Source: a bacterium
Lineage (GTDB): Bacteria > Krumholzibacteriota > Krumholzibacteriia > LZORAL124-64-63
Reading direction: 5' to 3'
NCBI GenBank assembly: GCA_030635025.1
Contig: DAOVZQ010000226.1
Span: forward strand, 1 to 5,343
DNA length: 5,343 nt
The notes beneath the pieces were generated by a model that did no database searches, was not told the origin of the DNA, and saw only the letters and a list, made by a program, of their open reading frames with translations. This document shows positions 1 through 5,343 of this stretch, piece by piece. Every line of letters starts with the position of its first letter. Within the stretch, counting starts at the first letter, position 1. Made by a program: the position numbers and the translations under genes.

Positions 1-596
1 ACCGCTTTACCCGCAAGGCCGAACTGGATGGCCGCCTGCGGGGCTGGCTGGACCGTCGACTGAACATCTGGACGATCGACGGCGACTCGCTTTCCCGTGA
101 GATCGAAACCCTGACCTGGGTGCGCCGGGCGGAGATCGTTCGCAAGCTGCCGTCGACCCTCCAGGTCAATCTCTGGGAGTGGCGACCGTTGCTGCTGTTG
201 CCGGGGGTCGAAGGAGAGGCGTCGATCGGTAGGGCCCTGGTCCAGAACGGAGACCTGCTTCCCTTGCCGGTTCACCTGCCCGAGCCGGATCTGCCCATGC
301 TCGTGGACGATGACGGGGCGGCCCCGCTGGACGCCGACGCGATCGACCGCGTCTTGACCCTGCTCGACGCCATTCGTGAGACGGGCCTCGAGACCGAGAA
401 TGAAGTAGATTTCATAATCCGGGAAACGCGCGGTCTGGCTTTGGCCTTGGCGGGAAATCAACGACGCCTCGTTGTGGGTCGCGAGGATTTCGCAACCCGC
501 CTGCTCCGCTACCTCGGAGTCGCCGACCGCTTACCGGTGGGTGCAGAGATCGATCTTCGCTTTGCACGTCAGGTGTACACTGCCGAATCGACTTGA
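1..596 (+). CDS. ftsQ: Cell division protein FtsQ (DivIB family), 3' part; 5' end outside window
   Basis: FtsQ is a bitopic inner-membrane protein whose periplasmic part, with FtsB and FtsL, connects the Z-ring to septal peptidoglycan synthesis. The first complete codon is at position 3, and 197 residues are visible up to the TGA at 594-596. The cytoplasmic tail, membrane segment and start of the POTRA domain are missing. The visible POTRA core contains LNIWTIDGD (visible residues 20-28) and WVRRAEIVRKLPSTLQVNLWE (39 onward), matching the family pattern of a hydrophobic strand, then V..A.V.R..P..L.V...E..P. The beta domain follows and ends in EIDLRFARQVYT, the usual closing strand. Family and position directly before ftsA and ftsZ agree. 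The ATG/GTG codons inside the window, such as GTG 120, fall within the POTRA domain and are not starts. Identification is good; individual residues of the beta domain are divergent. Confidence 0.9.
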   Translation, partial: RFTRKAELDGRLRGWLDRRLNIWTIDGDSLSREIETLTWVRRAEIVRKLPSTLQVNLWEWRPLLLLPGVEGEASIGRALVQNGDLLPLPVHLPEPDLPMLVDDDGAAPLDADAIDRVLTLLDAIRETGLETENEVDFIIRETRGLALALAGNQRRLVVGREDFATRLLRYLGVADRLPVGAEIDLRFARQVYTAEST

Positions 597-618
597 GCCG
601 TCGCTGATGGGCGAACAC

Positions 619-626
619 GGGATGGA
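619..626 (+). promoter_or_regulatory. Candidate ribosome binding site of ftsA
   Basis: GGGATGGA lies 7 bases before the ATG at 634. It is the only purine-rich stretch near the three in-frame ATGs (607, 622, 634), neither of the other two having a comparable site. It is a weak match to the Shine-Dalgarno consensus, and coupling to the ftsQ stop at 596 may also help initiation. Confidence 0.4.
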
Positions 627-633
627 ACCGACT

Positions 634-1857
634 ATGGAATACGATCAGTTGATAGTGGCCTGTGATCTGGGCACGACCGAATTCCGGACACTCGTGGCGG
701 CACCGTCGAACGGGGACGGCCTGCAGATCCTGGGCACGGGCGTGGCCGAAGCCGCCGGTTTCCGCGACGGGGATTTCGTGGATGTCGCCTCGGGGACTCG
801 CGCTTTGGCCCGGGCCGTGCGCACGGCGGAAAGCGACGCCAACGTCGATATCTCGGGCTTCTGTTACGGCATTTCCGGTTCCCATTTGCGTTCGGTCTGG
901 GCCCGGGGCCAATTTCAGATCGGGCCGGGGCGTCGCGCCGTCACCGACACGGACATCGCCGCGGCCATCGAGCGCGCCAACAGCATCGCCATTCCCTTCG
1001 ATCACGCCATCCTAGCCACCAACCCGGTGGAATACAGCGTGGACGGGATCGGGGGAATCGTCGATCCCCTGGACCGTCCCGGCAGCATGCTGGAGGTCAA
1101 CGCCTATCTGATTACCGGGTCTCGCAGCGTCCAGAACAGTATCGAGAACGCCATCGATCGTGCGGGCTACCACGCCGCCGGCTGGCGTATCGACGTGCTG
1201 GCGTCGGCGCTGGCCCTGCTCACCGCCGAAGAGCAGCAGCAGGGTGTCGTTCTCATCGATATCGGCGGCCATATGACCCAGTGGGTGATTTTCCGCTCCG
1301 GTCGGATCGCCGGCAGCGGCATGGTACCCTGGGGGGGCGCCCACATGACCAGCGATCTCGCCCACGGTTTGCGTTCCGGCCAATCCACCGCCGAGGCCAT
1401 CAAGCGCAAGGACGGACTCGTGCTGCGCAGTCTGGCCCACGACGAGGTGGATACCGATGTTCTTTTCGAAGAGGATGAGATCGACGTCTCGCCGGGATTG
1501 ATCGCGGCGATCCTCGAACCTCGACTCGAGGAGATCTTCCGGCTCGTGAACAAGGATATGGGCGCAGCTTTCGAACCCAGCCTGCTCTTGCGGGGCGCGG
1601 TGATCACAGGCGGTGGAGCTCGTTGTGAGGGGACAGCGGATCTGTGTGAGGAGGTCCTCGGCCTTCCCGCGGAGGTTCGTTTCGATCCAGCCGGACTTAC
1701 GGTCGGCAAGTCACTGCCCGAGGGGCAATGGGCGACAGCCGTGGGATTGGCCTATTGGGCATACGGAGCCGATGAACCCATTGCGATAGAAGAAGATAAC
1801 CTGCGTGAGCGGGGTGGAGTAAAAGGGATAATAAAGTCCATTTTCAAACGGCGATGA
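634..1857 (+). CDS. ftsA: Cell division protein FtsA (actin-like membrane anchor of FtsZ)
   Basis: FtsA is an actin/HSP70-superfamily ATP-binding protein that polymerises on the inner membrane, binds the FtsZ C-terminal peptide and recruits later divisome proteins. From ATG 634 it has 407 residues, close to the 420 of E. coli FtsA. The phosphate-1 loop is DLGTTEF (11-17). The FtsA-specific 1C domain begins near GISGSHLRS (79). The phosphate-2 strand reads DIGGHMTQW (209-217), and the adenosine motif is TGGGA (325-329). The tail GGVKGIIKSIFKRR (394-407) is an amphipathic basic helix typical of the membrane-targeting sequence. Start 634 was chosen because it puts the phosphate-1 loop near the N-terminus and has the best ribosome site; 607 and 622 are possible. 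Odd point: the phosphate-2 loop departs from the usual GGGT.D. The gene follows ftsQ by 37 bases and is probably co-transcribed with it. Confidence 0.95.
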   Translation: MEYDQLIVACDLGTTEFRTLVAAPSNGDGLQILGTGVAEAAGFRDGDFVDVASGTRALARAVRTAESDANVDISGFCYGISGSHLRSVWARGQFQIGPGRRAVTDTDIAAAIERANSIAIPFDHAILATNPVEYSVDGIGGIVDPLDRPGSMLEVNAYLITGSRSVQNSIENAIDRAGYHAAGWRIDVLASALALLTAEEQQQGVVLIDIGGHMTQWVIFRSGRIAGSGMVPWGGAHMTSDLAHGLRSGQSTAEAIKRKDGLVLRSLAHDEVDTDVLFEEDEIDVSPGLIAAILEPRLEEIFRLVNKDMGAAFEPSLLLRGAVITGGGARCEGTADLCEEVLGLPAEVRFDPAGLTVGKSLPEGQWATAVGLAYWAYGADEPIAIEEDNLRERGGVKGIIKSIFKRR

Positions 1858-1883
1858 AAATACAAGATAGGGTGCAAAAAGGC

Positions 1884-1913
1884 TTGGACGCACACATCAT
1901 GATGTGTTAAAAG
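1884..1913 (+). promoter_or_regulatory. Candidate sigma70-type promoter for ftsZ
   Basis: In the AT-richer ftsA-ftsZ spacer, TTGGAC (1884-1889) can serve as a -35 element. With an 18-base spacer, TAAAAG (1908-1913) can serve as the -10, preceded by an extended -10 TGT (1905-1907). Matches to consensus are 3 of 6 and 4 of 6, so the extended element carries much of the call. A start near 1920 would give a leader of about 60 bases. Separate ftsZ promoters upstream of or inside ftsA are known in several bacteria; this one is inferred from sequence only. Confidence 0.4.
1892..1907. promoter_or_regulatory. Perfect 16-bp palindrome, candidate operator upstream of ftsZ
   Basis: ACACATCATGATGTGT is identical to its own reverse complement over all 16 bases. 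It sits in the 121-base ftsA-ftsZ spacer and fills almost the whole gap between the candidate -35 and -10 elements, which is where a dimeric repressor would block polymerase. It lacks a following T-run, so it does not look like an intrinsic terminator. The protein that might bind it is unknown. Its ACAC-N8-GTGT frame recalls NrdR boxes, but the inner bases do not fit and no second box is visible. Confidence 0.5.
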
Positions 1914-1961
1914 TGACTCAGGAAAACCTGCCGTAGCAACCAATGGCACATACCCGATCAT

Positions 1962-1972
1962 GGAGGAGAGGG
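1962..1972 (+). promoter_or_regulatory. Strong ribosome binding site of ftsZ
   Basis: GGAGGAGAGGG is an extended purine run. Its GGAGGAG core ends 10 bases before ATG 1979, and the trailing GAGGG ends 6 bases before it. This decides the start at 1979 rather than the in-frame ATG 1943, which has no such site, or the adjacent ATG 1982. It is the clearest Shine-Dalgarno in the window, in keeping with FtsZ being needed in large amounts. Confidence 0.85.
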
Positions 1973-1978
1973 TTTGTC

Positions 1979-3373
1979 ATGATGTTTGAACTCGTTGAAC
2001 CCACCGAAAAATTAGCGCGTATCCGAGTCGCCGGTGTAGGCGGAGCGGGTGGCAATGCCATCAACCGCATGATCGAGGCCGGACTAAACGGCGTCGAATT
2101 TCTCGCCGTGAACACCGATCTCCAGGCCCTGCATCTGTCTCGTGCGGATCAGGTCATTCAGATCGGTGGACAGGCCACGCGTGGCCTGGGATCGGGCGGC
2201 GATCCGGGCATGGGCCGGCAAGCGGTCGATGAGGATCTCGACACGATCACCGATGCGCTCGAGGGCAGCGACATGGTCTTCGTGACCGCCGGCATGGGCG
2301 GCGGCACGGGCACCGGTGCAGCGCCCGTCGTGGCGCGACTGGCCCGGGAACAGGGCGCCCTGACGGTCGGAATCGTCACCAAGCCTTTCCGTTTCGAGGG
2401 ACGCGTCCGTCAACAACAGGCCGAGGACGGCCTGGCCGAGTTGCGCGAAGCGGTCGATACGTTGATCGTCATTCCCAACGAACGTCTGCTCGATGTGGTG
2501 CCCGACGGCACGTCGATGACCGAGGCCTTCGTCTTCGCCGACAACGTGCTCTACGAGGCCACGCGCGGCATTCACGACATCATCATGAAGCCCCACCAGG
2601 TCAACCTGGACTTCGCCGACGTGCGTTCGGTGATGGCCGGTATGGGTGTGGCGCTCATGGGCACCGGTAAATCGTCCGGAGACGACCGGGCCGAAGCCGC
2701 GGCCCGCAAGGCCATCAGTTCGCCCCTGCTGGAGGACGTGGACATCGCAGGCGCCAAGGGCGTGCTCGTCAATCTTACCAGCGGCGAGGTCGGACTGCAG
2801 GAGACCAATACGGTCATGTCGCTGGTCCAGGAAGCCGCGGGCGACCAGGCCCACATCATTTTCGGTTACGGTACGGATCCCGACCTGGAAGATGTCCTGC
2901 AGGTCACAGTTATTGCCACGGGCTTCGACGGGACGACCAATTATCAACCCGTGCCTCGACCCCGCGTAACGGCCGCTCCGAAACCGGCGGCGCAAGTTGC
3001 GCCCAAGACCATGGCCGCGGCGGCCGGCGCCGATGCAACCCTGCACGTCGTCACGTCGCCGGCTCAGTCCCCGGAGGAAGATACGCCGTTGGTCACCCAG
3101 GCCCAGCCCGCCTCGACGACATCCATGCGCTTCACGTATGTGGAACCCGATGTGCATCAGGCCTTGCGGCCCGAGCCCGAAGCGCAAGGCGGCATCGAGG
3201 AGGCCCCGGTATTCACGGCGCCTCGCTTGGCACAGGAAGCGGCGGCTCCACCGGTAAATGTTCCGAACGAAGTGATGCATCCGGCCAACATGTCGAGTCG
3301 CGAGTCGTTCATGAGCGACTCGCTCATGCGCGATCTGTCGGAACCGGCCTACACGCGCAAGTACATGGATTGA
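1979..3373 (+). CDS. ftsZ: Cell division protein FtsZ (tubulin-like GTPase)
   Basis: FtsZ polymerises with GTP into the cytoplasmic ring that directs division. The 464-residue product carries an N-terminal GVGGAGGNAINRM nucleotide-binding segment, then TRGLGSGGDP. The tubulin signature GGGTGTG is at 107-113. The T7 synergy loop NLDFADV (209-215) holds both catalytic aspartates, D211 and D214, so GTPase activity is expected. The globular core ends near ATGFDG (313-318). A long Ala/Pro/Glu/Gln-rich linker of roughly 135 residues follows, longer than in E. coli. The last ten residues, EPAYTRKYMD (455-464), align with the conserved C-terminal peptide that binds FtsA, but with unusual substitutions. 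The start at 1979 rests on the strong ribosome site; 1943 would add 12 residues. The gene probably has its own promoter in the upstream spacer, and the next gene starts one base after its stop. Confidence 0.98.
   Translation: MMFELVEPTEKLARIRVAGVGGAGGNAINRMIEAGLNGVEFLAVNTDLQALHLSRADQVIQIGGQATRGLGSGGDPGMGRQAVDEDLDTITDALEGSDMVFVTAGMGGGTGTGAAPVVARLAREQGALTVGIVTKPFRFEGRVRQQQAEDGLAELREAVDTLIVIPNERLLDVVPDGTSMTEAFVFADNVLYEATRGIHDIIMKPHQVNLDFADVRSVMAGMGVALMGTGKSSGDDRAEAAARKAISSPLLEDVDIAGAKGVLVNLTSGEVGLQETNTVMSLVQEAAGDQAHIIFGYGTDPDLEDVLQVTVIATGFDGTTNYQPVPRPRVTAAPKPAAQVAPKTMAAAAGADATLHVVTSPAQSPEEDTPLVTQAQPASTTSMRFTYVEPDVHQALRPEPEAQGGIEEAPVFTAPRLAQEAAAPPVNVPNEVMHPANMSSRESFMSDSLMRDLSEPAYTRKYMD
2171..2188. 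repeat. Perfect 18-bp palindrome inside ftsZ
   Basis: CAGGCCACGCGTGGCCTG equals its own reverse complement and is the longest perfect palindrome I found in the window. It encodes QATRGL, within the conserved nucleotide-binding segment of FtsZ, so GC-rich codon choice on a fixed protein sequence may explain it. It could be a binding site or an mRNA hairpin, but nothing else supports that. Confidence 0.5.
3300..3323 (+). repeat. Inverted repeat (potential hairpin) near the 3' end of ftsZ
   Basis: GCGAGTCG (3300-3307) and CGACTCGC (3316-3323) are perfect reverse complements separated by 8 bases. They could form an 8-bp, mostly GC, stem in the mRNA about 50 bases before the start of the next gene. 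There is no T-run, so it is not a terminator. It might affect mRNA stability or coupling to the TPR gene, or be incidental; the Arg/Ser codons here also make a direct GAGTCG repeat at 3296-3307. Confidence 0.4.
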
Positions 3374-3374
3374 G

Positions 3375-5027
3375 ATGTCGTTTCTGGACAAGATATTCCG
3401 CAAGCGCGACGACAGCGGATTCACCGCGGGCGTCGCGTATTTCGAGCAGGGTGATTTCGCCCGGGCGGTTGAAAAGCTCCGTGAAGCGATCGATGCCGAA
3501 GAACCCGACTCCGGATCCCTCGTTGATTTCTACCTGCGCCAATCCCTGGTCAAGGAAGGTCGTCGCCTGCTTGCGGCCGGGGACGAGAGCGGCGCCGGAG
3601 TCTATTTCGGGGAAGCGGCGCAGCGGTGGTCAAAGTATCCCGACCTGCACTTTTGGTACGGCATAGCCTTGGCAAGCGCCGAGTCTTGGGACGAGGCGTT
3701 GTCGGCGGCCCGCGTGGCCCTGCGTTACAACAATGATTATGTAGAGGCGCGCTTGCTCGAGGCCGGATGTCTTAAGGAAACCGGTCACGAGGATGCCGCG
3801 GCGGATAGTCTCAACGCTCTGTTGGCATCGGGCCGGCGCATTGAACACCCCCTGATCCGATATCTGTCCGACAATGGACCCTACCGCGCCGAGACCCTGC
3901 CGGCCGAACTCTCGTCCCTGCTCCGTGAAACCATCACCGAGAAGCGCGACGACCAGGACGTGGCCGTCGCCGTGGAACTCTGTCGCAGCGGCAACTGGGA
4001 AGAGGGTATTCCCAAATTACAGTCGCTTTGCGAGGCAAATCCCACTTATCCCGATTATCGCGTCAAGCTGGCGGGTGCCCTGTTCCAGACCGGTCGCAAC
4101 GCCGATGCGCTGGAGGAGGTCGGTCGCGCCCTGGTTCTCAATCCCCGTTACCGTACGGCGGCTCATCTCAAGGCTCTGGTCCTGGCCGATCAGCATCGTT
4201 TCGCGGAGGCTCGCGAGGTGATCCAGATCCAGTCGGAACTCACCGATCCGGTGGGCGGACATCCGGGCGAGGCCCTCTTCTGTTCCTACCTCGGCGCCGT
4301 GATCTCCCTGTTGACGGGCCGTCGTGAAGAAGCCCGGCGACAGCTTCTCACCTGGGGGGACCTGTCCGCCTCTTTTCCCACGGCCGAATTGCTGCGCGCC
4401 GCCTGTGACGATCTCGATGGTTTCGCGGACCTCACCCACAAGAGGCTAGAAGCGCTGGCCGACAAGTGGTTCGTCGATGCCGACTACCATCACTACCTGG
4501 CCTGCCATCATGCCGGTCGCGGTCGGTGGGACCGACTGGGCAAGGTGTTGGACAATTGGCCGACCGGTGACGACGCCGCAATAATCGACGAGCGACACGA
4601 CTATCTCACGGCACTGATGAAACTCTCCACCGGCCAGTCCATCCAGGATGGCGAGATGCCGCAGGCCTATGCGGACAAGCCCGCCTGGAAACTGCTTAAG
4701 GCCCGGTCGTGGGTGATCGACGAAGCATGGCTGGATGCCCTGCATCTGCTCGATGAACTCGTAGACGAAGGCGCCACGACCGAAACGCTCGCGGCCTTGA
4801 TCATGAAGGTCTATCTTGCCGTGGATGAAACGGGGGAGGCGATCCTGCCCGAGGCCGTGCCCGATTCGCTGTTGCGGGACAGGATCTGTTTCCTGCACCG
4901 ACAGGAGCGCACGGGTCAGGCCCTGGCCCGCCTGCGCCGCCACCGGGAACTTCATCCCGAAGACATGCGTTGGACGTGGCTCGACCCGACGTTCTGGCTC
5001 GATCCGGTCAGGCGCTGGATCGGCTGA
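3375..5027 (+). CDS. TPR-repeat protein, function unknown, coupled to ftsZ
   Basis: I do not recognise a named family for this 550-residue, probably all-helical protein. TPR-like helix pairs are clear at about 16-49, 90-121, 122-155, 196-229, 230-263 and 264-297, with typical motifs such as YFEQGDFARAVEKLREAI and LFQTGRNADALEEVGRAL. More degenerate repeats continue toward the C-terminus. TPRs are protein-binding scaffolds. The N-terminus MSFLDKIFRKRD has no signal peptide but looks like a short amphipathic, basic membrane-contact segment. The protein ends in an aromatic tail with WLDP twice (535-538, 541-544). The start at 3375 is one base after the ftsZ stop, with only GGA (3367-3369) ahead of it. 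This implies translational coupling and a shared transcript. A divisome-associated role is inferred from position and N-terminus only; a housekeeping TPR protein merely co-transcribed is the alternative. Confidence 0.85.
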   Translation: MSFLDKIFRKRDDSGFTAGVAYFEQGDFARAVEKLREAIDAEEPDSGSLVDFYLRQSLVKEGRRLLAAGDESGAGVYFGEAAQRWSKYPDLHFWYGIALASAESWDEALSAARVALRYNNDYVEARLLEAGCLKETGHEDAAADSLNALLASGRRIEHPLIRYLSDNGPYRAETLPAELSSLLRETITEKRDDQDVAVAVELCRSGNWEEGIPKLQSLCEANPTYPDYRVKLAGALFQTGRNADALEEVGRALVLNPRYRTAAHLKALVLADQHRFAEAREVIQIQSELTDPVGGHPGEALFCSYLGAVISLLTGRREEARRQLLTWGDLSASFPTAELLRAACDDLDGFADLTHKRLEALADKWFVDADYHHYLACHHAGRGRWDRLGKVLDNWPTGDDAAIIDERHDYLTALMKLSTGQSIQDGEMPQAYADKPAWKLLKARSWVIDEAWLDALHLLDELVDEGATTETLAALIMKVYLAVDETGEAILPEAVPDSLLRDRICFLHRQERTGQALARLRRHRELHPEDMRWTWLDPTFWLDPVRRWIG

Positions 5028-5042
5028 CGCAAGCCCCTTGCC

Positions 5043-5048
5043 GGAAAG
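5043..5048 (+). promoter_or_regulatory. Ribosome binding site of the last gene
   Basis: GGAAAG ends 8 bases before ATG 5057, a normal spacing, and supports this start for the exported TPR-like protein. The 29-base gap after the TPR gene holds no terminator, so the two genes are probably on one transcript. Confidence 0.5.
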
Positions 5049-5056
5049 CCTGTCCC

Positions 5057-5343
5057 ATGCGATCTGTCATCCTGCTACTCTGTCTTTTAATATCCGTCAC
5101 CGCATTGTCCCAGGTCGCGGATGTCCCGGCGACCGAGTCCCGCACCCCGGCCTGTAGCGACGGCATGACCCACTTCCTGTCGGGTCGTCCGGCCGATGCG
5201 GAGCCCCTGCTGGTCGCCTGTGTCGAGGACGATCCCGCTCCCCTGGAGGCCCTGTTGGCCTTGACCGAGATCATGCTTTCAAGCAATCGGGGCCATGCAA
5301 CCATGTCCTGGTCCGGCCGCGCCGTGGAGGACTATCCGGAATC
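5057..5343 (+). CDS. Exported TPR-like protein, 5' part; 3' end outside window
   Basis: The frame is open from ATG 5057 to the window edge, giving 95 complete codons. The N-terminus MRSVILLLCLLISVTALSQ is a Sec signal peptide: one Arg, a hydrophobic core of Leu/Ile/Val, and A-L-S at 16-18, a good signal peptidase I site before Gln19. Cys9 lies inside the core and is not followed by a lipobox-like mature start, so lipoprotein processing is unlikely. The mature part has helical TPR- or Sel1-like spacing, for example FLSGRPADAEPLLVACVEDD (40-59) and LEALLALTEIMLSSNRG (63-79). Cys33 and Cys55 could form a disulfide in the periplasm. The start is supported by GGAAAG at 5043-5048. The product is thus probably a periplasmic scaffold protein of unknown function, following the cytoplasmic TPR gene by 29 bases. 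It is too short a fragment for a family assignment. Confidence 0.75.
   Translation, partial: MRSVILLLCLLISVTALSQVADVPATESRTPACSDGMTHFLSGRPADAEPLLVACVEDDPAPLEALLALTEIMLSSNRGHATMSWSGRAVEDYPE

Noticed and set aside
561..581. Possible promoter (TTTGCA, TACACT) at the end of ftsQ
   Set aside because: The two hexamers are only 9 bases apart and no other -35 fits the TACACT.
472..633. Upstream extension of ftsA to ATG 472
   Set aside because: It would overlap the FtsQ C-terminus by about 125 bases and add 54 residues with no FtsA similarity; the phosphate-1 loop is near the N-terminus only with starts at 607-634.
814..827. 14-bp palindrome GCCGTGCGCACGGC in ftsA
   Set aside because: It is short and all within coding sequence; a palindrome of this length is expected by chance in GC-rich DNA of this size.
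1167..1709. Minus-strand open frame opposite ftsA
   Set aside because: Ser/Arg/Pro-rich product with no domain, fully overlapped by a clear ftsA.
1786..1857. Cluster of ATA and other AT-rich codons at the 3' end of ftsA
   Set aside because: Three ATA codons in the last 25 look unusual, but ATA also appears in the TPR gene and near the ftsA start, so there is no firm case for programmed slowing or foreign origin.
1892..1907. NrdR box or intrinsic terminator reading of the palindrome
   Set aside because: It has the ACAC-N8-GTGT frame of an NrdR box but the inner bases do not fit and the usual second box is absent. It has only a short AT-rich stem and no T-run, so it is not a terminator.
1943..1978. 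Alternative ftsZ start at ATG 1943
   Set aside because: There is no ribosome site before it, and the strong GGAGGAGAGGG lies downstream of it, correctly placed for 1979.
2084..3424. Long open frame (446 codons) on the minus strand opposite ftsZ
   Set aside because: It is a shadow of the GC-rich codon use of ftsZ: its product has low-complexity Arg/Gly/His-rich sequence with no recognisable domain, while the + strand gene is certain.
1..5343. Search for tRNA, rRNA, CRISPR, insertion sequences or defence systems
   Set aside because: Nearly the whole window is explained by dense coding sequence; I saw no spaced direct repeats, transposase motifs, RNA gene folds or attachment-site duplications.

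Overview
The window is a GC-rich stretch of bacterial chromosome carrying the distal part of a division and cell wall (dcw) cluster. All genes lie on the + strand in the order ftsQ (3' part) - ftsA - ftsZ - TPR protein gene - exported TPR-like protein gene (5' part). FtsQ, an FtsA with a C-terminal amphipathic tail and a Sec-type signal peptide on the last gene point to an ordinary, probably Gram-negative, rod- or coccus-dividing bacterium. The divergent FtsA and FtsZ motifs and the unfamiliar TPR genes after ftsZ suggest a poorly sampled lineage rather than a standard proteobacterium. I cannot name the phylum from sequence alone, and an FCB-group or candidate-phylum origin is only a guess. 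Nothing looks mobile or recently acquired.

Layout: 1-596 encodes the POTRA end and beta domain of FtsQ. A 37-base gap with a weak ribosome binding site leads to ftsA (634-1857). The 121-base ftsA-ftsZ spacer (1858-1978) is visibly AT-richer than its surroundings. It holds a candidate extended -10 promoter whose spacer is filled by a perfect 16-bp palindrome, then a strong Shine-Dalgarno before ftsZ (1979-3373). One base after the ftsZ stop begins a 550-residue TPR protein (3375-5027). After a further 29 bases comes a signal-peptide-bearing TPR-like protein (5057 to the window edge).

How they fit together: FtsZ forms the cytokinetic ring, FtsA anchors it to the inner membrane, and FtsQ links the ring to the septal wall machinery in the periplasm. 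The TPR protein is placed for translational coupling to ftsZ. It starts with a short amphipathic, positively charged segment like a membrane-targeting sequence, so a role at or near the divisome is plausible but unproven. The points most worth a second look are the palindrome inside the ftsZ promoter, the altered phosphate-2 loop of FtsA, the altered C-terminal peptide of FtsZ, and the TPR pair following ftsZ.
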